A stretch of DNA of 64,000 bases from positions 62,001 to 126,000 of the forward strand of contig JAEWGI010000063.1 in NCBI GenBank assembly GCA_023388355.1, in the 5' to 3' direction. The stretch's first letter is position 1. Every line of letters starts with the position of its first letter. This document shows positions 1 through 8,134 of the stretch, in pieces. The DNA comes from Pseudomonadota bacterium (GTDB lineage: Bacteria > Pseudomonadota > Gammaproteobacteria > Xanthomonadales > Xanthomonadaceae). The translations under genes and the position numbers were made by a program. Below the pieces are notes generated by a model. The model had not been told where the DNA came from, searched no databases, and saw nothing but the letters and a program-made list of their open reading frames with translations.

Positions 1-1392
1 GCTCAGCTGCTCGGCTTCGTTGTCGTCCTGGTGGTCCATGGTGAACCCCCAGTAGTAGTTCGCGGGGTTCGAGGTGAACTGTCCGTCGACGCCGATGGAA
101 GGCAGGCCCCCGCCCAGCGCCACGTCGATGTACGGCACCCGCAGGCCCAGCGCCACGGTGGAATCCAGGCTCCGGGTGGTCGACTCGATGTACTGGAAGT
201 CGGTCGAGAATTCGGTGCTGTCGCCGATCAGCCACTTCAGGCCGGCCGAGAAATCCCGGGTCTTCGAATCCCGGTGCGAGGCGCGGATGTCGGTGCCCAT
301 CGGGATGCCGTCGGGCATGGTGACGCGCCCCGAACGGAACACGTTGCCATCCAGGTCGTAGGGCTGGCCGACGTCGAGTGCGACCTGGGTCGGGTCGTTG
401 TCGACGAAGATCGCATCCTCGTACCAGAGTTCGTCATAGCCGCTCTGGAAGGCGGTGGCGAAGAGTTCCAGGCGATCGTTCGGCTGCCACTGCAGCGCGA
501 CGTAGGCACCCTGCCGCTCGCGCTCGTAGTCGAGCGTGCGCCAGTCGGCGCCACGCGGCAGCCAGATGCTGTCGTTGCCGCCGTCGCCGTCCAGGTCGGT
601 ATTGGCATTGTTGAAGAACGGGCGCACGAACATGCCGTCGGTGCGGGTGGCCAGTTCCGAATGGGCGACGTTGACCAGGATGCCGAAATCGCCTGCGTCG
701 GTCTGCCAGCGGTTGCTGTAGAGGATCGAGCCCGAGGGCCTGATCGCTTCGGCGAAGTCGCCGCGGTTGGCGCTGAACGACACGCTCAGCTTGCTGTCCG
801 GGAAGTCGAACGGCATGAACGTGCGCAGGTCGACCGAACCGCCGAGGCCGCCTTCGATCATGTCGGCGGTCTGGTTCTTGTACACGTCCACGCCGGCCAT
901 CAGTTCGGAGGGCACGTCCTGGAAGCTCAGCGCGCGGCCGCCGGAGGCGGAGAAGCTGTCGCGGCCGTTGAGCTCGGAGCGCACCTGGGTCAGGCCGCGC
1001 ACCTGCACGCCGCCGCCTTCGGCCGAGAAGTGTTCGGGATCGCCCACCGACAGGAAGCGGTCGATGGTCACGCCGGGGATGCGGGACAGGGTTTCGGTGA
1101 CGCTGCGGTCGGGCAGGGCGCCGATGTCGAGCGCGGTGACCGAGTCGACGAAGGTGTCGGCTTCGCGCTTGATGTCCTGGGCGCGGAGCACGGAGCCGCG
1201 GATGCCGGTGACCACCACCTGGTCCAGCTCGACGGGCGTGTCCGCTTCCGGTTCGGCGGGCGCCTCCTGTGCGTGCGCGGTGGCGGCGAGCATGGTGGCG
1301 ATGCCCAGCGCGATGGCCGAGCGACGAAGCGGACGGATCGGGTTCGATGCGCACTTCCCGGCATGCGGGTGGCGCTTGCGGAGCATTGGCAT
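1..1392 (-). CDS. TonB-dependent receptor, N-terminal part (cut by window edge)
   Basis: Outer-membrane TonB-dependent receptor of the TonB-Xanth-Caul type, probably taking up an oligosaccharide. Only the first 464 codons lie in the window; the frame stays open to position 1. A basic N-terminus and hydrophobic stretch end in AHA at about residue 41, a likely Sec signal. A TonB-box-like LDQVVVTGIRGS lies at about 57-68, and the plug follows with LSRIPGVTIDR and VQVRGLTQVRSELNGR. The ATG at 1392 is preceded by GGGAGGGG with 6 nt spacing, which decides the start. It lies downstream of the lysR gene on the same strand and next to the dgo/GH43 operon, suggesting a shared plant-sugar substrate. The exact ligand cannot be read from sequence. 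Confidence 0.93.
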   Translation of the reverse strand, partial: MPMLRKRHPHAGKCASNPIRPLRRSAIALGIATMLAATAHAQEAPAEPEADTPVELDQVVVTGIRGSVLRAQDIKREADTFVDSVTALDIGALPDRSVTETLSRIPGVTIDRFLSVGDPEHFSAEGGGVQVRGLTQVRSELNGRDSFSASGGRALSFQDVPSELMAGVDVYKNQTADMIEGGLGGSVDLRTFMPFDFPDSKLSVSFSANRGDFAEAIRPSGSILYSNRWQTDAGDFGILVNVAHSELATRTDGMFVRPFFNNANTDLDGDGGNDSIWLPRGADWRTLDYERERQGAYVALQWQPNDRLELFATAFQSGYDELWYEDAIFVDNDPTQVALDVGQPYDLDGNVFRSGRVTMPDGIPMGTDIRASHRDSKTRDFSAGLKWLIGDSTEFSTDFQYIESTTRSLDSTVALGLRVPYIDVALGGGLPSIGVDGQFTSNPANYYWGFTMDHQDDNEAEQLS

Positions 1393-1594
1393 GGTGTTCC
1401 CCTCCCACGGGCACATGACAAGCGGTTCGGTTGTCGTCCGGTTGCCGCGGCAGCGGCCCGGCTTCGATGACAACGCCGGACAGCGCTGCCTGCCGCGAGA
1501 CTAGGCCTGCGCAGTCATGCACTACCAATGATTTTTCGGGGGTGAGCTAGGCGTTTCCGGAATAGCTCGTCGGCCGCGCTGCGCGGCCCGCCGC

Positions 1595-2560
1595 TCAGAC
1601 GGGCGGCGGAGCGCCCAGCGCGTACAGCCGCCGCGCGGTGTCGCGCAGGGCTTCCATCACCCGTTCGGCGCCGGGCGAGAGCGGCTGGTCGCGGCGGCGG
1701 ATGATGCCGAAGAACTCCATCCGCACGCCCAGTTCGATCGGCAGCACCCGCATCTGCCCGGTTTCCAGGTACGGCCCCACCGGCTCGGTCGGCAGCGCCG
1801 CGAGCAGGTCGCTGTGGCGCAGCAGGTGGATGATGACCGGCAGCGATGCGGTCTCGACGATGTTCTGCGGCGGCGGCAGGCCGCGTTCCAGGAACACCGC
1901 GTCCAGCCGGGTGCGCAGCACGCTCGCCTCCGGCGGCATGATCCAGCCGTGTTCGGCCAGGTCGGCGTGGCTGATCGAGCTGCGCTGGGCCAGCGGGTGG
2001 CCGGCGCGCACGATCACCGCGTGCGGTTCGTCGGCCAGCGGTTCGAAGTCCAGTTCGGCGGCGCCGTCCGGACCCATGATCCGGCCGATCACGATGTCGA
2101 GCTGGCCGTCGAGCAGGCGCGCCACCAGCGGTCGGCTGTAGTCCATCTCGACCCGGAGCAGGATGTCGGGGAAGTCACGCTTGACCGCCGCGATCGCCTG
2201 CGGCACCAGGGTGGTGCCGGGGTTGACCACGGTCCCGATCGAGGCCTGGCCCATGCGCCCGCTGCGCAGGGCGGCGATCTCGTCGTGGGCGCGGCCGATC
2301 TCGGACAGGGCCGAACGCGCGCGCCGGATCAGCACCTGGCCGTACCAGGTCGGCTCCACCCCGCGCGCGTGGCGCTCGAACAGCGGCACGCCCAGCAGCG
2401 ACTCCATTTCCGCCAGCAGCTTGGATGCGGCCGGCTGGGTCATGTGCGCCGCCTCGGCCGCGCGCAGCACCGAGCGCTGCTCGTACAGGTGCAGCAGCAG
2501 CGCGAGGTGGCGCGTCTTCAGCCGCGTGGCTCCGAACCAGCCCGTTGCCGGCTGCACCAT
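1595..2560 (-). CDS. LysR-family regulator (GbpR-like)
   Basis: A 321-residue LysR-type regulator. The N-terminal winged helix-turn-helix covers about residues 18-77 (LKTRHLALLLHLYEQRS, AAEAAHMTQPAASKLLAEME, LLGVPLFERHARG), followed by a LysR substrate-binding domain to the end. Starting with a long LKTRHL segment and using SVLRAAEAAHMTQPAASK is typical of the GbpR branch, which often controls galactose and other sugar genes. GGGGAG lies just before the ATG. It is transcribed divergently from dgoA, with inverted repeats in the gap, so it most likely controls the dgo/GH43 operon and itself. The inducer is unknown; a KDGal-type intermediate or a sugar is a guess. Confidence 0.93.
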   Translation of the reverse strand: MVQPATGWFGATRLKTRHLALLLHLYEQRSVLRAAEAAHMTQPAASKLLAEMESLLGVPLFERHARGVEPTWYGQVLIRRARSALSEIGRAHDEIAALRSGRMGQASIGTVVNPGTTLVPQAIAAVKRDFPDILLRVEMDYSRPLVARLLDGQLDIVIGRIMGPDGAAELDFEPLADEPHAVIVRAGHPLAQRSSISHADLAEHGWIMPPEASVLRTRLDAVFLERGLPPPQNIVETASLPVIIHLLRHSDLLAALPTEPVGPYLETGQMRVLPIELGVRMEFFGIIRRRDQPLSPGAERVMEALRDTARRLYALGAPPPV

Positions 2561-2579
2561 GGCACGTCTCCCCGCTCAT

Positions 2580-2648
2580 CTATTCGTCCGGGGAATAGCG
2601 TACGGCCAAAATTTCATTTGTCGTACATAGCCTCCGCCCGGAGGCTAT
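2580..2648. promoter_or_regulatory. Inverted repeats in the lysR-dgoA gap (candidate LysR operators)
   Basis: Two dyads lie in the 272-bp divergent gap. The first is CTATTC-N7-GAATAG at 2580-2598, which has the T-N11-A type symmetry of LysR sites. The second is a perfect 9-bp repeat, ATAGCCTCC-N4-GGAGGCTAT, at 2627-2648. The short direct repeat CGTAC occurs between and beside them. Position and symmetry fit binding by the adjacent LysR protein, but this is inference. Confidence 0.5.
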
Positions 2649-2832
2649 TGTGGTCGCCCCGGCGCCGCCATCGGCGCGCCTGCCATGGGGCGGGACGGGA
2701 CATCGAACGGAGGAGGCAGACATGGTGCGATCGCCACATGGCGACGCCGGGCGCCGCGCCCCAGCGGCCGACAGCGCGGCGCGTGCGGACGCCCGTGTCC
2801 GCGCGCGCGCGCGACGCTGAGCCGGGCGCCGC

Positions 2833-3456
2833 ATGGACGTCACGCGCACCCCGTTCCGCCTGCCCCTGATCGCGATCCTGCGCGGCGTGATGCCGGGCGA
2901 GGTCCTTGAACACGTCACCGCGCTGGTCGACGAGGGCTACGACGCGATCGAGATTCCGACCAACTCGCCCGACTGGGCGCGCAGCGTGGCGATCGCGGTC
3001 GACGCGTACGGCGGGCGCGCCCGGATCGGCGCCGGCACCGTGCTCGAACCCGCCCACGTCGACACGCTGCACGCGGCCGGCGGCACGCTCGCGGTGACCC
3101 CGAACGTGCGCCCGGCGGTGATCCGGCGCGCGGCCGCGCTCGGACTGCCGCTGGTGGCCGGCTTCGCCACCGCCAGCGAGGCCTTCGATGCGCTCGAGGC
3201 CGGCGCGCCGATGCTCAAGCTGTTCCCGGCCTCGATCCCCGGCCCGGCCATGGTGCGCGCGCTGCGCGGCGTGCTGCCGCCGGTGCCGCTGTTCGCGGTC
3301 GGCGGCATCACGCCCGAATCCCTGCCCGCGTGGCGTTCCGCCGGCTGCCAGGGCGCGGGCATCGGCGGCGAACTGTATCGACCCGGACAGGATACCGAGC
3401 GCACGCGCGCGCAGGCCCGCCGCTTCCGCCAGGCCTGGATGGACTACGCCGCATGA
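2833..3456 (+). CDS. dgoA: 2-dehydro-3-deoxy-6-phosphogalactonate aldolase
   Basis: Class I KDPGal/KDPG aldolase, 207 residues, cleaving 2-dehydro-3-deoxy-6-phosphogalactonate to pyruvate and glyceraldehyde 3-phosphate in the cytoplasm. The fold markers are clear: PLIAILRG near residues 11-18, the general base in DAIEIP (E40), GAGTV at 67-71, and the Schiff-base lysine in MLKLFPAS (K129). Length matches stand-alone DgoA. The start at 2833 gives the usual short lead before LPLIAILRG. Its stop overlaps the dgoD start in ATGA, so the two are translationally coupled as the first genes of the operon. A KDPG (Eda) role is less likely because galactonate dehydratase and KDGal kinase sit beside it. 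Confidence 0.93.
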   Translation: MDVTRTPFRLPLIAILRGVMPGEVLEHVTALVDEGYDAIEIPTNSPDWARSVAIAVDAYGGRARIGAGTVLEPAHVDTLHAAGGTLAVTPNVRPAVIRRAAALGLPLVAGFATASEAFDALEAGAPMLKLFPASIPGPAMVRALRGVLPPVPLFAVGGITPESLPAWRSAGCQGAGIGGELYRPGQDTERTRAQARRFRQAWMDYAA

Positions 3457-4604
3457 AGATCACCCGCCTCACCACGTGGCACGCCGCGCCGCGCTGGCTG
3501 TTCCTGCGCATCGACACCGACGAGGGCATCAGCGGCTGGGGCGAGCCGGTGATCGAGGGCCGCGCCGAAACCGTCGAGGCCGCGGTGCGCGAGCTGGGCG
3601 GGTATCTCGTCGGCCGCGACCCGGCGCGCATCAACGACCTGTGGCAGGTGCTGTACCGCGGCGGCTTCTACCGCGGCGGCGCGATCCTGATGAGCGCGAT
3701 CGCCGGCATCGACCAGGCGCTGTGGGACATCAAGGGCAAGGCCCTGGGCGTGCCGGTGTACCAGCTGCTCGGCGGCCTGGTGCGCGACCGGATGAAGACC
3801 TACCGCTGGGTCGGCGGCGACCGCCCGGCCGACATCGTCGCGCAGATGCAGGCGCATCGCGCGCAGGGCTTCGACACCTTCAAGTTCAACGGCACCGAGG
3901 AGCTCCGGCTGATCGACAGTCCGCGCGCGATCGACGCGGCGGTGGCGAAGGTGGCCGCGGTGCGCGAGGCGGTGGGCGATGCGATCGACTTCGGCATCGA
4001 CTTCCACGGCCGGGTCAGCGCGCCGATGGCGCGGGTGCTGCTGCGCGAGCTGGCGCCGTTCAAGCCGCTGTTCGTCGAAGAGCCGGTCCTGCCCGAGCAG
4101 TGGGAATACTACCGGCCGCTGTCGGACGCGACCTCGATCCCGCTGGCGGCGGGCGAGCGCATGTACTCGCGCGCCGAGTTCAAGCCGGTGCTGGCCGCGG
4201 GCGGCCTGGCCCTGCTGCAGCCCGACCTCTCGCATGCCGGCGGCATCACCGAGTGCATGAAGATCGCGGCCATGGCCGAAGCCCACGACGTCGGCCTGGC
4301 GCCGCACTGTCCGCTCGGCCCGGTCGCGCTGGCCGCCTGCCTGCAGGTGGATCTCGTCAGCTGGAATGCGATGCTGCAGGAGCAGAGCATCGGCATCCAC
4401 TACAACGAGGGCGCGGACCTGCTCGACTACGTGCTCAACAAGGACGACTTCCGCTGCGACGACCAGGGCTGCATCGCCGCCCTGCCGGGACCGGGCCTGG
4501 GGGTGGAGATCGACGTCGAGCGGCTGGAGCGCGCCAGCCTGCAGCCGCCGGGCTGGCGCAACCCGCTGTGGCGCCACGGCGACGGCAGCGTGGCCGAGTG
4601 GTGA
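3453..4604 (+). CDS. dgoD: D-galactonate dehydratase (enolase superfamily)
   Basis: A 383-residue mandelate-racemase-type enolase superfamily enzyme that dehydrates D-galactonate to 2-dehydro-3-deoxygalactonate. Metal ligands and catalytic residues sit at the positions known for E. coli GalD: D183 and H185 (GIDFHGR), E209 (LFVEEP), E235 (AAGERMYS) and H285 ([10 protein letters not shown]). The N-terminal capping domain covers about 1-120. I chose the ATG at 3453, which overlaps the dgoA stop, over an upstream in-frame ATG at 3330 that lies inside dgoA and would add 41 unrelated residues. The SMP-30 gene follows 4 bp later. Related acid-sugar dehydratases cannot be excluded, but the dgo neighbours support galactonate. 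Confidence 0.94.
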   Translation: MKITRLTTWHAAPRWLFLRIDTDEGISGWGEPVIEGRAETVEAAVRELGGYLVGRDPARINDLWQVLYRGGFYRGGAILMSAIAGIDQALWDIKGKALGVPVYQLLGGLVRDRMKTYRWVGGDRPADIVAQMQAHRAQGFDTFKFNGTEELRLIDSPRAIDAAVAKVAAVREAVGDAIDFGIDFHGRVSAPMARVLLRELAPFKPLFVEEPVLPEQWEYYRPLSDATSIPLAAGERMYSRAEFKPVLAAGGLALLQPDLSHAGGITECMKIAAMAEAHDVGLAPHCPLGPVALAACLQVDLVSWNAMLQEQSIGIHYNEGADLLDYVLNKDDFRCDDQGCIAALPGPGLGVEIDVERLERASLQPPGWRNPLWRHGDGSVAEW

Positions 4605-4608
4605 TGCG

Positions 4609-5520
4609 ATGAACGCCGTGCAGGTCGCCACCGCAAGCCTGGCCGTCGACAGCCGCTGCCGGCTGGGCGAGGGCATCGTCTGGGACGAACGGCGCCAGTG
4701 CCTGTACTGGACCGACATCCTGTCATCGCAGCTGTGGATGCACCTGCCCGCCGAACAGCGGACGCATCGCTGGAGCCTGCCCGAGCCGCTGGGCTGCCTG
4801 GCCCTGTGCGCCGACGGGCGCCTGCTGCTGGCGCTGGCCAAGTCGATCCGGATCGCCGCCGTGCCCGAACCCGATGCACCGCTCGTGCTCGAAACCCTGT
4901 GCGCGCTGGAACCGGAGCGCGGCGCGTCCACCCGCAGCAACGACGGCCGCTGCGACCGCCACGGCAACTTCGTCTTCGGGACCAAGGACGAAACCGGCGC
5001 CGAACCGCCGCTGGGCCGCTACTACCAGTTCTCCGCCGCGCACGGCCTGCGCCCGCTGCCGCTGCCGGCGGCGGCGGTGCCCAATTCGATCTGCTTCTCG
5101 CCCGAGGGCGGCACGCTGTACTGGTGCGATTCGGCGCAGCCGCGGATCCTGTGCGGCGACTACGATCCGGTGCGCGCCGCGGTGGACAACCCGCGCGTAT
5201 TCGCCGAAACCCGCGACGGCCGCGCCCCCGACGGCTCCACCGTCGATGCCGCCGGCGGGCTGTGGAACGCGCGCTGGGACGGGGCCTGCGTGGTGCGCCA
5301 CGCGCCCGACGGCGAGGTCGAACGCGTGGTCGCGATCCCCTTCGGCCGACCGACCTGCTGCGCGATCGGCGGAACCGGCTTCGACACCCTGTACGTGACC
5401 ACCGCGCGCGAGGAGCTGGACGCCGCGACCCTGGCGCGCGCGCCCGCGGCCGGCGGCGTGTTCGCGCTGCCGCTGGCGGCGGGCAGCGGCGCGCCCGAGC
5501 CGCGGTTCGACCCGGCATGA
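4609..5520 (+). CDS. SMP-30/gluconolactonase family lactonase
   Basis: A 303-residue six-bladed beta-propeller lactonase. The divalent-metal ligands of the family are in place: E21 in RLGEGIVW, N111 in TRSNDG, N159 in VPNSICFS and D208 in APDGSTVD. In this operon it would open galacto-1,4-lactone to galactonate, the substrate of DgoD. Relatives act on arabinono-, xylono- or gluconolactones, so the sugar is inferred from context only. The ATG at 4609 comes 4 bp after the dgoD stop, and the gene ends in an ATGA overlap with dgoK, so it is embedded in the operon. There is no signal peptide, so it should be cytoplasmic. Confidence 0.9.
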   Translation: MNAVQVATASLAVDSRCRLGEGIVWDERRQCLYWTDILSSQLWMHLPAEQRTHRWSLPEPLGCLALCADGRLLLALAKSIRIAAVPEPDAPLVLETLCALEPERGASTRSNDGRCDRHGNFVFGTKDETGAEPPLGRYYQFSAAHGLRPLPLPAAAVPNSICFSPEGGTLYWCDSAQPRILCGDYDPVRAAVDNPRVFAETRDGRAPDGSTVDAAGGLWNARWDGACVVRHAPDGEVERVVAIPFGRPTCCAIGGTGFDTLYVTTAREELDAATLARAPAAGGVFALPLAAGSGAPEPRFDPA

Positions 5521-6431
5521 TCGCGGTCGACTGGGGCAGCACCCATCTGCGCCTGTACCGGATCGACGAGGCCGGCAACGTCCACGGCAGGCGCCGCAGC
5601 GACCAGGGCATCCTCGCCAGCCGCGGCCGTTTCGCCGAGGTCCTGGCTGCGGAACTCTCCGGCTGGGACGACGCCGGCGTCCTGCTGTGCGGCATGGTCG
5701 GCGCGCGCGGCGGCTGGCACGAGATGCCCTACCTGGACTGCCCGGCCGGCCTGGACGAACTGGCCGCCGGCCTGCAGCGCTTCGAACCACCGGGCTTCGC
5801 CGACCGCAGGCTGTGGCTGGTGCCGGGGCTGCGCGACACCTCCGGCCCCGTGCCGGACGCGATGCGCGGCGAGGAAAGCCAGCTCGCGGCCCTGCTCGAT
5901 GCGCTGCCCGGCGGCGTGCACCGGGTGTGCCTGCCCGGCACCCACAGCAAGTGGGTCACGATCCGCGACGGCCGCATCGCGCGCATCCACACCGCGATGA
6001 CCGGCGAGCTGTACGCGCTGCTGCGCCGGCACAGCCTGCTCGGCGCGCTGATGTCCAGCGACGACGGCCGCTTCGACGGCTACGCCTTCGACACCGGCCT
6101 GCGCCGCAGCGCCGATCCCGGCGGCCTGCTGCACCATCTGTTCGGCGTGCGCACCACCGGGCTGTCGGGACAGTTCGGCGAGGGCGCGCTGCCCTCCTAC
6201 CTGTCCGGCCTGCTGATCGGCCACGAGCTGCGCGCCGGCGGCCTGCCAAGCGACGGCCCGCGCCCGGCCCAGGTGCACCTAGTGGGCAGCGAACGCCTGC
6301 TCACGGCCTATGCGCGCGCGCTCACCACGCTCGAGGTCGGCGCGCAGCGCCATCCCGAGGACCTGGCCGCGCGCGGCCTGCACGCGCTCTGGACGCGGCA
6401 CGCGCACGCCTCCCGTTCCGCAACCGGTTGA
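5517..6431 (+). CDS. dgoK: 2-dehydro-3-deoxygalactonokinase
   Basis: A 304-residue sugar-acid kinase that phosphorylates KDGal to KDPGal, linking DgoD to DgoA. The N-terminus MIAVDWGSTHLRLY carries the DWG-S-T phosphate-binding motif of the DgoK family. CGMVGARGGW, MRGEESQL and LPGTHSKWV, which are characteristic of DgoK proteins, follow at about 58-150. Its ATG overlaps the SMP-30 stop (ATGA), giving tight coupling. The stop is 5 bp before the first GH43 gene. With dgoA and dgoD this completes the lower De Ley-Doudoroff pathway; a galactose dehydrogenase is not seen in the window. Confidence 0.94.
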   Translation: MIAVDWGSTHLRLYRIDEAGNVHGRRRSDQGILASRGRFAEVLAAELSGWDDAGVLLCGMVGARGGWHEMPYLDCPAGLDELAAGLQRFEPPGFADRRLWLVPGLRDTSGPVPDAMRGEESQLAALLDALPGGVHRVCLPGTHSKWVTIRDGRIARIHTAMTGELYALLRRHSLLGALMSSDDGRFDGYAFDTGLRRSADPGGLLHHLFGVRTTGLSGQFGEGALPSYLSGLLIGHELRAGGLPSDGPRPAQVHLVGSERLLTAYARALTTLEVGAQRHPEDLAARGLHALWTRHAHASRSATG

Positions 6432-6436
6432 ACGCC

Positions 6437-8134
6437 ATGCTCCGACGCACCGCCGCCCTGCTCGCACTGATCCTGCTGACCGGCGGCGTCGGCGCCGGCG
6501 AAGCGCGCTTCCTGCACGTCGACTATCGCGGCGACGACGGCGGACCGGCGCCCGCGCAGGACCAGTACCGCAACCCGGTGGTCGCCGGCTTCCACCCGGA
6601 TCCGTCCGCAATCCGCGTCGGCGACGACTTCTACCTCGTCACTTCGAGCTTCGGCTACTTCCCCGGCCTGCCGCTGTTCCACAGCACCGACCTGGTGTCC
6701 TGGCGGCAGATCGGCAACGCCATCGACCGCAGCGGCCAGCTGCCCTACGGCGATGGCGAGGAGCTCACCCGCGGCCTGTTCGCCGCCACCCTCGCCCACG
6801 ACGGCCGCCGCTTCTACATCGCCAACACCTGCTTCTACTGCCCCGGCCGCGGCATGGGCAACTTCGTCATCACCGCCGACGATCCGGCCGGGCCGTGGTC
6901 GGATCCGGCCTGGCTCGAATTCAACGGCATCGATCCGTCGCTGTTCTTCGACGACGATGGCCGCGCGTGGCTGGTCCACAACGACGTGCCGGCAGGCGAG
7001 ATGCGCTACGACGGCCATCGCGCGATCTGGCTGCGCGGCTTCGATGCGGCCACGCTCTCGCTCACCGGCGAGGCGGTCGAGCTGGTGGACGCAGGCGTAC
7101 ACCCGGAGACCAACCCCGAGCACGTCGAAGGCCCGCACCTGTTCAAGCGCGACGGCTGGTACTACCTCACCGCCGCCGAGGGCGGCACCGGCGAGCAGCA
7201 CGCGCAGATGGTCTGGCGCAGCCGCAGCGTGACCGGCCCGTACGAGGCCTGGCGCGGCAATCCGACGCTCACCCAGCGCGACCTCGATCCGGCGCGTGAA
7301 GCGCCGGTCACGTCCACCGGCCACGCCCAGTTCATCCGGCTCGCCGACGACTCATGGTGGGCGGTGTTCCTCGCCACCCGTCCCTACCGCGGCAACCAGT
7401 ACAACCTCGGCCGCGAAACCTTCCTGCTGCCGGTGCAGTGGCGCGACGGCTGGCCGGTGATCCTGCCGCGCGGGGAACCCGTGCCCGCGGTGCTGGCGCG
7501 CCCGGCGCTGCCGCGCAGCGGACAGCCGCTGCCGACCAGCGGCCCGATGGCCTGGAGCGAGGCCTTCGAAGGCACCACGCTGCCGCACGCCTGGGTGATG
7601 CTCGATCCGCCGAAGACCGCGTGGTTCGCCACCGGCGCCGGCGGCCTGCGCATCACGCCCTCGTCCACCGCGCTGACCGGACACGGCAGCGGCGGCGACG
7701 GCCAGGCCGCCTACATCGGCCATCGCCTGCAGCACCACCGCGCCAGCATCGCCACCACGGTCGATGCGACCGGGCTCGATGCCGGCGAACTCGCGGGCCT
7801 GGCGCTGCTGCAGAACGAGCGCCATCACTACGTTGCCGCCGTCGAGCGCGACGCACACGGCGCATCGCTGATCCTGCTGCTGCGCGCGGGCGGGGACGAT
7901 CCGGCGCACGGACGCGAACTGGCGCGCATCGCGCTGCCGTCGGTGCCGGCACGGGTCACGCTGCGGATGCGACTGGATGCACCGCGCCTGGACGTCGACT
8001 ACGCGCTTGCGCCCGGCGACTGGCAGGCACTCGCCGAAGGCCTCGACGCCAGTCTGCTGAGCGTCGACACCGCCGGCGGCTTCATCGGCAATACCTTCGG
8101 TCCCTATGCGGTGAAGCGCGATGCCGCGCCGTAG
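6437..8134 (+). CDS. Glycoside hydrolase family 43, secreted (Sec signal)
   Basis: A 565-residue GH43 enzyme, of the beta-xylosidase/alpha-L-arabinofuranosidase sort. A Sec signal covers about residues 1-22 (basic start, LLALILL core, GAGEA). The five-bladed propeller begins at YRNPVVAGFHPDPS with the catalytic base D55. The transition-state aspartate is probably in FNGIDPSLFFDDDG, and the acid E231 lies in VEGPHLFKRDGWYYL. From about residue 370 there is a second beta-sandwich-like domain (WSEAFEG, AYIGHRLQHH), as in two-domain GH43 xylosidases. It starts 5 bp after dgoK and overlaps the next GH43 gene by 14 bp. It would release sugars in the periplasm for the cytoplasmic genes upstream. Exact specificity is not readable. 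Confidence 0.88.
   Translation: MLRRTAALLALILLTGGVGAGEARFLHVDYRGDDGGPAPAQDQYRNPVVAGFHPDPSAIRVGDDFYLVTSSFGYFPGLPLFHSTDLVSWRQIGNAIDRSGQLPYGDGEELTRGLFAATLAHDGRRFYIANTCFYCPGRGMGNFVITADDPAGPWSDPAWLEFNGIDPSLFFDDDGRAWLVHNDVPAGEMRYDGHRAIWLRGFDAATLSLTGEAVELVDAGVHPETNPEHVEGPHLFKRDGWYYLTAAEGGTGEQHAQMVWRSRSVTGPYEAWRGNPTLTQRDLDPAREAPVTSTGHAQFIRLADDSWWAVFLATRPYRGNQYNLGRETFLLPVQWRDGWPVILPRGEPVPAVLARPALPRSGQPLPTSGPMAWSEAFEGTTLPHAWVMLDPPKTAWFATGAGGLRITPSSTALTGHGSGGDGQAAYIGHRLQHHRASIATTVDATGLDAGELAGLALLQNERHHYVAAVERDAHGASLILLLRAGGDDPAHGRELARIALPSVPARVTLRMRLDAPRLDVDYALAPGDWQALAEGLDASLLSVDTAGGFIGNTFGPYAVKRDAAP

Noticed and set aside
31..1470. 479-codon plus-strand frame at the left end
   Set aside because: Shadow of the TonB receptor, which has signal peptide, TonB box and ribosome site on the minus strand.
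2685..2909. Possible small gene before dgoA
   Set aside because: Arg/Pro-rich out-of-frame run with no ribosome site or family motif; treated as leader DNA.
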